Of a DNA stretch of 64,000 nt, positions 7,105 to 15,586 are shown piece after piece. Source of the DNA: UBA1672 sp964351365 (GTDB lineage Bacteria; Pseudomonadota; Alphaproteobacteria; Micavibrionales; Micavibrionaceae); the NCBI GenBank assembly GCA_964351365.1, contig CAYGNP010000010.1:13696-77695 (forward strand). Direction: 5' to 3'. A program made the position numbers and the translations under genes. Position 1 is the first letter of the stretch. Each line of letters starts with the position of its first letter. The notes beneath the pieces are model-generated. The model made no database searches. It was not told the origin of the DNA and saw only the letters and a program-made list of their open reading frames with translations.

Positions 7105-8574
7105 TTATGCGCCGGGCAGGCTGAGTGCTACGAAGCGGTTTTCACCAGCGTCATTGATGAGGAGCAGAACAGATTTGCGGGCGTTCTTTTGTGCCTTGTC
7201 GATGATATCGATGATTTCCTGCGGCTCTGTGACAATTTGCTGGTTAATTTCAAGGATGACCTGGCCGGGTTGAAGCTGTTTTTTTTCGGCTTCTGAGCCA
7301 GGCTGTACAGATGTGATCATGATACCTTTTACAGAAGGAGAAATTGCATACTCATTACGAAGAGCCTCATCTAGAGGCTTGAGGGTCAGGCCAACGCTGT
7401 CTACACTCTGGCCGGCGCCGGTTGATTTTATAGTGTCGCTTAAAATGCCGCTTTCTTCAGCTTTTTCAAGTTCGCCGATTTTGACCGTTGCGGTTTGCTC
7501 TTTGCCATCGCGCCAGAAGGTGATTTTCACCTCTGCGCCGACATCGTTTTCTGCAACGATTCGCGGAAGCATTTTCATTTCTTTAATGGCCTGGCCGTTG
7601 ATGGAGAGGATGATATCGCCTGCCTTGATCCCTGATTCTTTTGCCGGGCCCTGCTCATTGACGCTGGCGACCAATGCGCCGCGGGGTTTATCAAGCCCGA
7701 GGCTTTCGGCGATTTCATCGGTAACGCTCTGGATGCGCACGCCAAGCCAGCCGCGGCGGGTGCGGCCATATTTGATGATCTGGTTGATCACGGGCTGCGC
7801 GAGGGCGGAGGGGATAGAAAAGCCGATCCCGACCGAGCCGCCAGAGGGGCTGAAGATGGCGGTGTTGATGCCGATAACTTCCCCGCGCATGTTGAAGAGC
7901 GGTCCGCCGGAATTGCCGCGGTTGATGGAGGCGTCTGTCTGGATATAATCATCGTAGGGCCCTGAATTTATATCGCGGGCGCGGGCAGAGACAATGCCTG
8001 CTGTAACCGAGCCACCCAAGCCGAACGGATTACCGATGGCCAGGGTCCAGTCGCCAACGCGCAAACTATCGCTGTCGCCGAAAGGAACTTCCGTGAGTTT
8101 AAGGTTTTTTGTGTCAATTTGCAGGACCGCAATGTCGGTTTTTTCATCTGTGCCGATGATGGTGGCGTCGACTGTGACGTCATCAACGAAAGTCACGCGT
8201 ACGTCTTCAGCGTCTTTAATGACGTGGTTGTTGGTAATAATATAGCCATTTTTTGCATCAATTATGAAGCCAGAGCCCAGAGATGTTTGCGGCGCGATCG
8301 GCGCGCCGCCGCCACGTCTGTCCATGAATTCGTCAAAGAAATCCTGGAAAGGTGAGCCTTCCGGGAATTGCGGCATTTCGGGGAAATCTTGGGGTATAAT
8401 AGATTTCTGCGTTGAGGAGATATTCACCACTGCCGGTGAGAGCGTTTCGGCGAGATCGGCAAAACTGGCCGGGATCATGTTGACCGCGGCGGGGAGGTCT
8501 TTGGCGCGCGCAAAATTCTGAGGGGTAACCGCTAGAGCTGCGATTACGCAAACAACATATGCACGGTATTTCAT
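7105..8574 (-). CDS. degP: Periplasmic serine protease/chaperone, Do (DegP/HtrA) family
   Basis: Envelope quality-control protease. It has an N-terminal signal peptide (hydrophobic stretch ending near NFARA), a trypsin-like domain with His in TNNHVIKDA, Asp in KTDIAVLQID and Ser in GNSGGPLF, then two PDZ domains (about residues 280-370 and 390-485, the second after an insertion). The inhibitory LA loop is short. Of two neighbouring ATG codons (8580 and 8574), the second has GGAGAA at better spacing and is chosen (489 residues). It follows hflC by 15 bases, a common alphaproteobacterial arrangement linking it with the HflKC-FtsH system. Confidence 0.95.
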   Translation of the reverse strand: MKYRAYVVCVIAALAVTPQNFARAKDLPAAVNMIPASFADLAETLSPAVVNISSTQKSIIPQDFPEMPQFPEGSPFQDFFDEFMDRRGGGAPIAPQTSLGSGFIIDAKNGYIITNNHVIKDAEDVRVTFVDDVTVDATIIGTDEKTDIAVLQIDTKNLKLTEVPFGDSDSLRVGDWTLAIGNPFGLGGSVTAGIVSARARDINSGPYDDYIQTDASINRGNSGGPLFNMRGEVIGINTAIFSPSGGSVGIGFSIPSALAQPVINQIIKYGRTRRGWLGVRIQSVTDEIAESLGLDKPRGALVASVNEQGPAKESGIKAGDIILSINGQAIKEMKMLPRIVAENDVGAEVKITFWRDGKEQTATVKIGELEKAEESGILSDTIKSTGAGQSVDSVGLTLKPLDEALRNEYAISPSVKGIMITSVQPGSEAEKKQLQPGQVILEINQQIVTEPQEIIDIIDKAQKNARKSVLLLINDAGENRFVALSLPGA

Positions 8575-8588
8575 GGGCATTTCTCCGT

Positions 8589-9551
8589 TTAGTTTTTGTC
8601 TTGGAAGTGTTTGAAAAACTCACTGTCAGGCGACAGGATCAGGCGTGTTTCAGGATTGGCCATGGTTTTTTTGTAAGCTTCCATCGAGCGGATGAAGGAG
8701 TAGAATTCTTTGTCTACGTTAAAGGCTTTGGCGTAGGTTTTGATTGCCTCTTCATCGCCCTGACCTTTTATGATTTCCGCATCGCGGCCAGCTTCGGCGA
8801 GAAGGATTGTGCGCTCCTTTTCAGCTTTTGAGGTGATTTCAAGAGCGCGTTCCTGACCTTTTGAGCGGCGCTCAGTGGCGCGCTCATTCAGCTCGGAGTT
8901 CATTTGTTTTACAGTGGAGGTCCGTAAATCTTCGGTCAGGTCAGCGCGGACGATGCGCACGTCAACGATATCGATACCCAGGGCGTCTTCTTGAATTTTG
9001 TCATTCACGCGTTTGCGAATTTTTGCCATGATGTCTGTGCGTTTTTCAGATAGAATCTGGGGCAATGTGGTTTCGCCCAAAACAGCGCGGGTTGAATCGT
9101 TCAGGATATTTTCCAGCCGTGATGATGCATTATTGACCGTGATCAAGGTTTTGAGGAACAGGAGAGGGTCAACGATGCGGTAGCGCGCAAAGGTATCGAC
9201 GATAATGGGCTCGCCGCTGACGTTTTCAATGCTGGGGCGGTTTTCGATGTTCTCTGGTGATTCCTGAACGTCTTCGGGTTTTTGTACCTTTTTAATTTTG
9301 TCTCTGCTTGAGCTTGAGATGACGACTTGTGCAGGGTCTGGGTCAATGGAGAGAATCCGGCGATCGAAATAGCGCACATTTTGAAGAAACGGGGTCTTGA
9401 AGTGCAGGCCAGGCTCGCGTGGCTCGCCTTTTGGTTGACCGAGCTGCAGGACAATGGCCTGTTGCGTCTGGTCAACGATGAAAATGGATTGCGATCCGAT
9501 GAGCAGTGTCGCAGCAAGAGCGGAGAAGAGGATGACGGGTTTTGCGTTCAT
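8589..9551 (-). CDS. hflC: HflC, membrane protease modulator (SPFH/band 7)
   Basis: One half of the HflKC complex, which forms a periplasmic cage around FtsH and modulates membrane protein degradation. The 320-residue protein has an N-terminal membrane anchor (PVILFSALAATLLIGSQSIF) and then a band 7 domain (FIVDQTQQAIVLQLGQP, RYRIVDPLLFLKT, EDALGIDIVDVRIVRADL), followed by a charged coiled-coil segment rich in Glu, Arg and Lys (residues 215-260). It lies 12 bases after hflK on the same strand. Confidence 0.95.
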   Translation of the reverse strand: MNAKPVILFSALAATLLIGSQSIFIVDQTQQAIVLQLGQPKGEPREPGLHFKTPFLQNVRYFDRRILSIDPDPAQVVISSSSRDKIKKVQKPEDVQESPENIENRPSIENVSGEPIIVDTFARYRIVDPLLFLKTLITVNNASSRLENILNDSTRAVLGETTLPQILSEKRTDIMAKIRKRVNDKIQEDALGIDIVDVRIVRADLTEDLRTSTVKQMNSELNERATERRSKGQERALEITSKAEKERTILLAEAGRDAEIIKGQGDEEAIKTYAKAFNVDKEFYSFIRSMEAYKKTMANPETRLILSPDSEFFKHFQDKN

Positions 9552-9563
9552 TTTATGTGTTCC

Positions 9564-10715
9564 TTATTTTTTGCTTTTTTGATTCATCTCGCCAAGGGGC
9601 AGATAGGGGACCACCCCTGAGCCACTTGCGTTCTTATCAAGAATAATTTTTTCTGCATTCCCTAAAACTTCTTCCATTGTTTCGATAAAAATACGTTCTT
9701 TGGTTACATCCTTGCCACTGAGATAGGCCTGGTAGACAGATGTGAAGCGCTCTGCGTCCCCGTTGGCCTGAGCGATTTTTGATTGCTTGTAGGCTTCTGC
9801 TTCCTGGAGCAGTTTTGTCGCTTTACCGCGGGCGACAGGCAGGATTTCCTCGCGGTAGGCGCGGGCAATGTTTTCTGTGTTTTCTGCATCCTGCAGGGCG
9901 GACTGAACATCCTGAAAGGCGCGCTGAACGTCGGGGTGGACTTCGGCCTTTTCGATCAGAACCTGTTTGATATTTACGCCGGAATTATATTCATCAAGAT
10001 TTGATTGTGTGATTTCTTTTACCCGCGCGGCGATGGCATCACGGCCTGTGGTGATAATCGGGAACATTTCTGTCTGGCCAACAACTTCGCGAATCGCGCT
10101 TTCAGTAACTTTTTTGATGGTATTTTCCTGATCGTTGATCTGAAAGAGAAAATCTTCGGCGGACTTTATGTCCCACTGGATGGTCATATGCAGGTCAACG
10201 ATGTTGCGATCGGATGTCAGCATCAGGCTTTCTTCAAAGATATTGCTTTTGGAGCTTGCTTCTCCACGGCGCGAGCGTCCTGTTTCGGTGTAGCCGATGC
10301 TCATGCTGCGTTGTTCGTTGACGTTGACTTTGGTGATTTTTTCAATTGGTGCGGGCAGATGGTAGCCAAGGCCTTCATCAACTTGAGTCTCTGACCATGC
10401 GCCAAAGCGCTGTATCACGCCATGTTCGCCGGGGTTGATGATGTGAAAACCGCTGGCGAGCCAGAGTAGAATAATTATTCCGAGTAAAGATAAGATGGCA
10501 AAGCCACTGCCGAAATTACCGGGCATCATATCTGTCAGGCTGTTTTGCGCATGTTTGATAAGATCGTCCAAATCCTTAGGGTCATTGCCGCGGCCGCCGC
10601 TGTTGTTTGATGAATTGCCCCATGGATTATCGCGGCCTTTTTTGCCGCCACGGTTTTGGTCATAGTTGCCCCAAGGGTTTTTTCTTTTACCGCCGTTCTT
10701 ATCGTCTTCGGACAT
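9564..10715 (-). CDS. hflK: HflK, membrane protease modulator (SPFH/band 7)
   Basis: Partner of HflC. The N-terminal 55 residues are Gly/Asn-rich and carry the repeated NPWGN motif typical of HflK, followed by a transmembrane helix (GFAILSLLGIIILLWLASGF) and a band 7 domain starting HIINPGEHGVIQRFG. A Glu/Ala-rich coiled coil follows. The frame is open to 10790, but the ATG at 10715 (MSEDDKNGG) fits the known N-terminus; the 25 residues before it look like noncoding translation. First gene of the operon; the promoter must lie in the 96-base gap shared with the divergent mrp gene. Confidence 0.95.
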   Translation of the reverse strand: MSEDDKNGGKRKNPWGNYDQNRGGKKGRDNPWGNSSNNSGGRGNDPKDLDDLIKHAQNSLTDMMPGNFGSGFAILSLLGIIILLWLASGFHIINPGEHGVIQRFGAWSETQVDEGLGYHLPAPIEKITKVNVNEQRSMSIGYTETGRSRRGEASSKSNIFEESLMLTSDRNIVDLHMTIQWDIKSAEDFLFQINDQENTIKKVTESAIREVVGQTEMFPIITTGRDAIAARVKEITQSNLDEYNSGVNIKQVLIEKAEVHPDVQRAFQDVQSALQDAENTENIARAYREEILPVARGKATKLLQEAEAYKQSKIAQANGDAERFTSVYQAYLSGKDVTKERIFIETMEEVLGNAEKIILDKNASGSGVVPYLPLGEMNQKSKK

Positions 10716-10811
10716 GATGCTCACTTTTGTTATTGACGTTTGGATGTATAGGTACAATATCTCTTTCACAGCGTAAAGCAAGTGTTGCAAGGTTAAAAGC
10801 AGGTAAGATTT

Positions 10812-11867
10812 ATGGATAAAGATAAGCTGCGTGGGGAAATTATGTTACGTCTGGACGGGCGAAGTGATTCTGCTGCGCGGTATGATGTGCAGGTGGATGA
10901 TCGGGGCGGCGTCATTGTTGTCATTGAAGTTGATCCCGAACGTGGGCAGGCGCTTGAGGATTTGCGCCAGGATGTCGAGCGTGAGATTTCCGCGATGTCT
11001 GGCGTGTGCAAGGTTTCGGCGATTTTGACCGCAAAGAAAAAGACAAAAGTGGCTCGCGGGCGTGATCCGCACGGTATGGATAAAAATCCGCCTGTTCATG
11101 TTCCGGCGCGGCGCATAATTGCTGTGGCCTCGGGCAAAGGCGGGGTTGGAAAATCTACAGTTGCGGCAAATATTGCGGCGTGTCTGGCGGGGGTGCATGG
11201 GAAGAGCGTGGGGTTGCTGGATGCAGATATTTATGGCCCCTCGCAGCCGCTCATGATGGGGGATACGGCCTATAAACCCAGTTTAAATGCGGATAAGAAG
11301 CTTGTGCCTGCGATGCGCCATGGGGTGAAGATTATGTCGATCGGGTTTATTGCGGATACGGATAAGGCGCTGGTGTGGCGCGGGCCGATGGTGCAAACGG
11401 CGTTTTATCAGATGTTACGAGATGTTGATTGGGGAAGCGTGCAAGCGCCGCTCGATTATCTTATCATAGATTTACCGCCGGGGACGGGGGATGTGCAGCT
11501 GACGCTGGCGCAGAAGGTGCATGTGGATGGAGCGGTGATTGTTTCCACGCCGCAGGATATTGCGTTAATCGATGCGCGCAGGGCGGTGCAGATGTTTGAG
11601 AAAACAGGTGTTAAGGTTCTTGGGCTTGTGGAAAATATGAGTACGCATATATGTTCGCATTGCGGGCATGAAGATCCGGTTTTTGGGCATGGCGGAGCGG
11701 AGCATGAGGCGCGTGAGTTGGGTCTTGACTTCCTGGGGGCGTTGCCGCTTTCGCGTGATGTACGTGAGATGTCTGATGGGGGCACGCCGATTGTTTTGGG
11801 TGCGCCTGATAGTCTGGCCGCAAAAGCTTTTCAAGATATTGTCTCCAAGATTGTACGCGCTATCTGA
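10812..11867 (+). CDS. apbC: Mrp/ApbC/NBP35 family Fe-S cluster carrier ATPase
   Basis: A 351-residue P-loop protein of the ParA/MinD superfamily that carries and delivers iron-sulfur clusters. It has a short N-terminal domain (MDKDKLRGEIMLRLDGRSD, then EVDPERGQALEDLRQDVE) that matches the DUF59-like part of Mrp proteins, the deviant Walker A SGKGGVGKSTVAANIA, Walker B LIIDLPPGTGD, and the metal-binding CSHCGHED in the C-terminal part. Transcribed divergently from hflK and convergent with folA (5-base gap). Start ATG at 10812 has GGTAAG-like sequence upstream. Confidence 0.94.
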   Translation: MDKDKLRGEIMLRLDGRSDSAARYDVQVDDRGGVIVVIEVDPERGQALEDLRQDVEREISAMSGVCKVSAILTAKKKTKVARGRDPHGMDKNPPVHVPARRIIAVASGKGGVGKSTVAANIAACLAGVHGKSVGLLDADIYGPSQPLMMGDTAYKPSLNADKKLVPAMRHGVKIMSIGFIADTDKALVWRGPMVQTAFYQMLRDVDWGSVQAPLDYLIIDLPPGTGDVQLTLAQKVHVDGAVIVSTPQDIALIDARRAVQMFEKTGVKVLGLVENMSTHICSHCGHEDPVFGHGGAEHEARELGLDFLGALPLSRDVREMSDGGTPIVLGAPDSLAAKAFQDIVSKIVRAI

Positions 11868-11872
11868 TGCGC

Positions 11873-12376
11873 TTAATCTGGGTGGCGATCCATCGTAATG
11901 AAGCTGTAGGGGGGGGTGTTTTTCATGAAATCGGATCGTTTCGTTTCTTTCCACATTTTTTTGTCTATTTCCGGGAAAAACGCGTCTCCGTCTATGTTTT
12001 CGTGTATGTGTGTGAGGTGAATACGATCAGATAATGCGATTGTTTGTTCGTAGATTTGCGCGCCGCCAATAATGAAGATTTCATCTCTATTCAGGGTTTT
12101 TGCGTGGGCGATGGCGGCAGCGGGTGAGGTGAAAACGGGGACGTCAAATTCATTTTTATATCCCGATTGACTGATGATTATGTTATCTCTGCCGGGGAGT
12201 GGTTTGCCGAGATAGTTCAGGATGGATTCGAATGTTTTGCGGCCCATAATTACCGGATGACCCATTGTGAGGGTCTTGAACCGCTTCAAATCTTCGGGGA
12301 TGTGCCAGGGCATTTGATTGTCTTTGCCGATGCATCTGTTCTGTGCCATGGCGACGATGAGGGAGGTTTTGGTCAT
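11873..12376 (-). CDS. folA: Dihydrofolate reductase
   Basis: Reduces dihydrofolate to tetrahydrofolate with NADPH. The 167-residue protein starts SLIVAMAQNRCIGKDNQMPW, with the substrate-binding region WHIPEDLKRFK and MGRKTFESI, and later IIGGAQIYE; all are typical of bacterial DHFR. It lies 4 bases after thyA on the same strand, the usual thyA-folA pair: ThyA makes dihydrofolate and FolA recycles it. Confidence 0.96.
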   Translation of the reverse strand: MTKTSLIVAMAQNRCIGKDNQMPWHIPEDLKRFKTLTMGHPVIMGRKTFESILNYLGKPLPGRDNIIISQSGYKNEFDVPVFTSPAAAIAHAKTLNRDEIFIIGGAQIYEQTIALSDRIHLTHIHENIDGDAFFPEIDKKMWKETKRSDFMKNTPPYSFITMDRHPD

Positions 12377-12380
12377 GCCG

Positions 12381-13175
12381 TCAGACTGCTACTTTGCCCT
12401 TGATATGGGGGTGGGATTCGTAGCCGACCAATTCAAAATCTTCATATTTGAAATCGAAGATGTTCCTAACATGCGGATTAAGGTGCATTTCCGGTTTTTT
12501 GAAGGGCGTGCGCGAGAGCTGGAGCTCGGCCTGTTCGATGTGGTTTGAGTAAAGATGCGCATCGCCAAGGGTATGGATAAATTCGCCGGGTTTGAGGCCG
12601 GTGACTTGCGCAACCATCATGGTTAGCAGGGCGTAAGAGGCGATATTGAAGGGCACGCCCAGGAAGATGTCGGCTGAGCGTTGATAGAGCTGGCAGGAGA
12701 GCTTGCCGTCTGCCACGTAAAACTGGAAGAAGCAATGGCAGGGCGGGAGCGCCATTTTGCCGATTTCACCGACATTCCAGGAGCAAACAATCATGCGCCG
12801 GTCATCGGGATTGGTTTTTATGCGTTCGATCACGTTTGATATCTGGTCAATTTTATGGCCGTCTGCGGCCGGCCAGCTGCGCCACTGCGCGCCGTAAACG
12901 GGGCCGAGATTGCCGTTTTCATCAGCCCATTCGTCCCATATGCGTACGCCGTTTTCACTCAAGTACTTGATGTTTGTATCCCCGCTCAGGAACCATAATA
13001 GCTCGTGAATGATGGATTTCAGGTGGCATTTTTTGGTGGTGACGAGCGGGAAGCCCTCGCTGAGGTCAAAGCGCATCTGATGGCCGAATACCGAGCGCGT
13101 GCCCGTTCCGGTGCGGTCTTCTTTGATAGCGCCGTTTTCAAGAACGTGGCGCATGAGATCGAGATATTGTTTCAT
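12381..13175 (-). CDS. thyA: Thymidylate synthase
   Basis: Converts dUMP to dTMP with methylene-tetrahydrofolate. The 264-residue protein is the normal length for bacterial ThyA and has the nucleophile Cys in ALPPCHCFFQFYV, the Arg-rich phosphate site (DDRRMIVCSWN, YQRSADIFLGVPFNIASYAL), and the C-terminal HPHIKGKVAV. Start ATG at 13175. It is upstream of folA, with a 4-base gap. Confidence 0.97.
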   Translation of the reverse strand: MKQYLDLMRHVLENGAIKEDRTGTGTRSVFGHQMRFDLSEGFPLVTTKKCHLKSIIHELLWFLSGDTNIKYLSENGVRIWDEWADENGNLGPVYGAQWRSWPAADGHKIDQISNVIERIKTNPDDRRMIVCSWNVGEIGKMALPPCHCFFQFYVADGKLSCQLYQRSADIFLGVPFNIASYALLTMMVAQVTGLKPGEFIHTLGDAHLYSNHIEQAELQLSRTPFKKPEMHLNPHVRNIFDFKYEDFELVGYESHPHIKGKVAV

Positions 13176-13217
13176 ATTGTGCAGTATGGGGGATTCGCGA
13201 GAATTTAGAAGTTTTTT

Positions 13218-13247
13218 TTGACTTAAAATTCAATTTACCCCTATAAT
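13218..13247 (+). promoter_or_regulatory. Sigma-70 promoter of the DUF1194 gene
   Basis: TTGACT (13218-13223), 18-nt spacer, and a perfect TATAAT (13242-13247), 30 bases before the ATG at 13277. The spacer contains a TTAA-N7-TTTA pattern close to the CtrA half-site consensus, which may be chance. Confidence 0.75.
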
Positions 13248-13276
13248 ATTGACATATAAACAATTAAGGGTGGAAA

Positions 13277-14209
13277 ATGGCTAATCTCAGTGATTTAACG
13301 CGGCAGTGGGGCGAAGGTGAAGGGGTTGATCAAGTTGCTCAGAATGCTGGTCAGGGGCCAGTTTCATTAGTTTTGGCTGTGGATGTGAGCGCGTCTATAT
13401 CCGATGCGGATTACAATATTCAGCGGGAAGGGACTGGAATAGCCCTTCGTAATATTTCTCATGAGCTTGTTGCGATGGCAGAGCGCGGTACGCCGGCAGT
13501 TATAACATACATCGAATTTTCTGAGACAGCCGCGATAAGAATTGAGCCGCGCCTTTTGCGGAGTGCCGCAGATGTGGAGCAGTTGGCGCAAGAGATTGAG
13601 CGTATGGAAAGAGCAGATCTTGGAAAAACAACGTTTACGTCCGATGCTATGGCGGTTGGGACGGACGTGCATAGACGCGTTGGTGAACAGTACGGGCATT
13701 TATCGCGCAAAGTCACAGATATTAGCGCGGATGGATTTGGTACACAGCTCAGCCGTAATAGTGTGGACCCTGTAAACCCAGAAGAGGTGGCAGAATTTGC
13801 AAGAGTATTGGGGCAGCGTGATATTGCGCTTGCTGAAGGCATTGAAATTAATGGAATTGTGATGCCCTCGTATAGTGGTGATATCGGACGGGCCTTAGTT
13901 GCAAAAGACTCAATGGTGCTTGAGATGTTGCGGGGTGATGATCATATCGATGATGCAGAGTTGGAGCGTTTGATCAGAGAGAGGCCGGAGCTATTCACAG
14001 GGGCTGGGTCATCTGTTGCAGTTAATGAGGAATATTACAGAAAAAATGTTGTCACAGGTTTTACTGTTCGCGCGCCAAATGCGGAGGCGTATGGGGAAAC
14101 ATTGGAAATGAAATTACAGCGGGAGCTGTTGATCGGTCAGGATTATGTGCCGGAAAATGGTGGCTTCGTTCCAGGCGCAGCGCCGAGGGTTTCTGCGAGT
14201 CCGACATAA
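13277..14209 (+). CDS. VWA-like protein of the DUF1194 family
   Basis: A 310-residue protein with a von Willebrand factor A-type fold. The metal-ion-dependent adhesion site is visible as VLAVDVSASISDADYNIQ (D-x-S-x-S) near residue 35, followed by VITYIEFSE, TTFTSDAM and VTDISADGFG. These match DUF1194, a family of unknown role common in alphaproteobacteria. Most relatives are secreted, but no signal peptide is visible here; the first 25 residues are polar (MANLSDLTRQWGEGEG). The ATG is preceded by AAGGGTGG. The gene stands alone between thyA and the tmRNA, under its own promoter. Confidence 0.8.
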   Translation: MANLSDLTRQWGEGEGVDQVAQNAGQGPVSLVLAVDVSASISDADYNIQREGTGIALRNISHELVAMAERGTPAVITYIEFSETAAIRIEPRLLRSAADVEQLAQEIERMERADLGKTTFTSDAMAVGTDVHRRVGEQYGHLSRKVTDISADGFGTQLSRNSVDPVNPEEVAEFARVLGQRDIALAEGIEINGIVMPSYSGDIGRALVAKDSMVLEMLRGDDHIDDAELERLIRERPELFTGAGSSVAVNEEYYRKNVVTGFTVRAPNAEAYGETLEMKLQRELLIGQDYVPENGGFVPGAAPRVSASPT

Positions 14210-14212
14210 TCT

Positions 14213-14241
14213 TTGGACATTTAGGCTTTTTCCTATATAAT
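14213..14241 (+). promoter_or_regulatory. Promoter of the tmRNA gene
   Basis: TTGGAC (14213-14218), a 17-nt spacer and a perfect TATAAT (14236-14241). The -35 begins 4 bases after the stop of the DUF1194 gene. Transcription should start near 14248. Confidence 0.85.
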
Positions 14242-14247
14242 AATATA

Positions 14248-14617
14248 TGCTGGCTTGCCAGATATGACACTAAACGTTGGTGCGGAATAGACGTTGCGGA
14301 CCCGGGGGCGGTACCCGGCGGCTCCACCATTTTAAGCTTATAAGGCTTAACAGTATGGGGCCGAAATAGGATCGACGCGCGCAATAAAGGTATTTTTACG
14401 GTGTTCGGCATTGTATCCGCCGTTATCGGGCTAAATTTGTAAATGCAAACGATAACTTTGCGTTCGTAGCAGCCAACGACAACTCTGTTGTTGAAGGTCA
14501 AGGTCGCATTGCTGCCTAATTGGGTAGTAGCGACGCTACATTAGAATCCCTGGCTGATTAACGTCCGCTGGGTGGGGTGTGCCTGCTACCTCGCAACAGA
14601 AGTGCAGGCATTTTTTT
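14248..14617 (+). ncRNA. ssrA: tmRNA, circularly permuted two-piece form
   Basis: Rescues stalled ribosomes and tags the nascent chain. The acceptor piece comes first: a T-arm-like stem CCGGG/CCCGG around 14303-14318, then CGGCTCCACCA ending in CCA at 14329. After about 27 intervening bases the coding piece starts GGGGCCG at 14357, which pairs with CGGCTCC of the acceptor. The tag frame starts at GCA 14445 and ends at TAA 14517-14519; it reads ANDNFAFVAANDN and then SVVEGQGRIAA. The Ala-Ala end is the ClpX degron. The tag is long for this group and contains ANDN twice; a second possible resume point is GTA-GCA-GCC at 14466-14474. AACGTCCGC near 14561 can pair with GCGGAC of the acceptor piece. 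Confidence 0.93.
14580..14617 (+). terminator. Terminator of the tmRNA gene
   Basis: TGCCTGC (14580-14586) pairs with GCAGGCA (14604-14610), followed by seven T residues. The pirin gene starts 34 bases further on with its own ribosome binding site. Confidence 0.85.
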
Positions 14618-14650
14618 GTCCTTATTTTGTCTGTATCAGGAGGCTTTTCC

Positions 14651-15586
14651 ATGAGCTATATGACCGGCGCGCAAGCGGATGTGGAATTGAATTGTCCCGA
14701 TGAGGTGGAGATGGTCATCATCCCGCGCACGGGGGATATCGGGAATTTTGAGGTGCGGCGCGCTCTGCCGTTTCGCAATAAGCGCATGGTGGGGCCTTTT
14801 ATTTTCTGGGATCAGATGGGGCCGGGGGAGTTTATTACGGGGCAGGGCGTGGATGTGCGCCCGCATCCGCATATCGGGCTGTCTACGGTGACATATTTGT
14901 TTGATGGATCAATGGATCATCGCGATTCGCTTGGGAATGATTTGCGAATCAAGCCGGGGGATGTGAATCTTATGAGCGCGGGCGCGGGGATTGTGCATTC
15001 GGAGCGCACGGGGCAGGATGTACGGCAGAGCCCTTCAACGCTGTTCGGGATCCAGAGCTGGATCGCGCAGCCCAAAGATAAAGAGGGCGGAGAGGCTGCA
15101 TTTTTGCATATGCCGGGTGCGGATTTGCCTGTGTTTGATGATAGGGGCGTTAGGGGCCGCGTGATTTTGGGGGAATATCAGGGATTGAAATCACCCGCTA
15201 AGACGCAGTGGGAGACGATGTATGTGGAGATGTTCCTAAATAGCGACAAAGTTGCTGAAATTCCAAAAACAGCAGAAGAGCGTGCGATTTACGTTGTGAA
15301 GGGCCGTATTGAGATTGGCGGTACAGTTTATGAGCCGCAACAGATGATGGTGTTGTGTCCGGGGCAGGATGTGCATATTAAGGCGCTCGATGAGGTTCAT
15401 TTGATGGTGCTTGGCGGGGCCGCGATGGACGGGCCGCGATATATATGGTGGAATTTTGTCTCTTCGGATGTGGAGCAGATCAAGCACGCCGCGGCGCAAT
15501 GGAAAGCGGGGGGCTTTGCCAAAGTGCCGGGGGATGAGAAGGAGTTTATTCCGCTGCCCGATATGCCGTTCCCGAAGAAGGCTTAG
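14651..15586 (+). CDS. Pirin family protein
   Basis: A bicupin protein of 311 residues. The first cupin has the pirin metal-site motif HPHIGLSTVTYLFDGSMDHR and GDVNLMSAGAGIVHSER, with the His and Glu ligands in place; the second cupin lies around residues 180-270 (YVVKGRIEIGG). Pirins bind iron, and some oxidise quercetin; the cellular role here is unknown. The frame is open from 14579, but that would run through the tmRNA terminator; ATG 14651 has AGGAGG 8 bases upstream and is the clear start. Its last 41 bases overlap the 3' end of the convergent ABC exporter gene. Confidence 0.93.
   Translation: MSYMTGAQADVELNCPDEVEMVIIPRTGDIGNFEVRRALPFRNKRMVGPFIFWDQMGPGEFITGQGVDVRPHPHIGLSTVTYLFDGSMDHRDSLGNDLRIKPGDVNLMSAGAGIVHSERTGQDVRQSPSTLFGIQSWIAQPKDKEGGEAAFLHMPGADLPVFDDRGVRGRVILGEYQGLKSPAKTQWETMYVEMFLNSDKVAEIPKTAEERAIYVVKGRIEIGGTVYEPQQMMVLCPGQDVHIKALDEVHLMVLGGAAMDGPRYIWWNFVSSDVEQIKHAAAQWKAGGFAKVPGDEKEFIPLPDMPFPKKA

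Noticed and set aside
14579..14650. An upstream start of the pirin gene at 14579
   Set aside because: That stretch is the tmRNA terminator; the ATG at 14651 has a strong AGGAGG.
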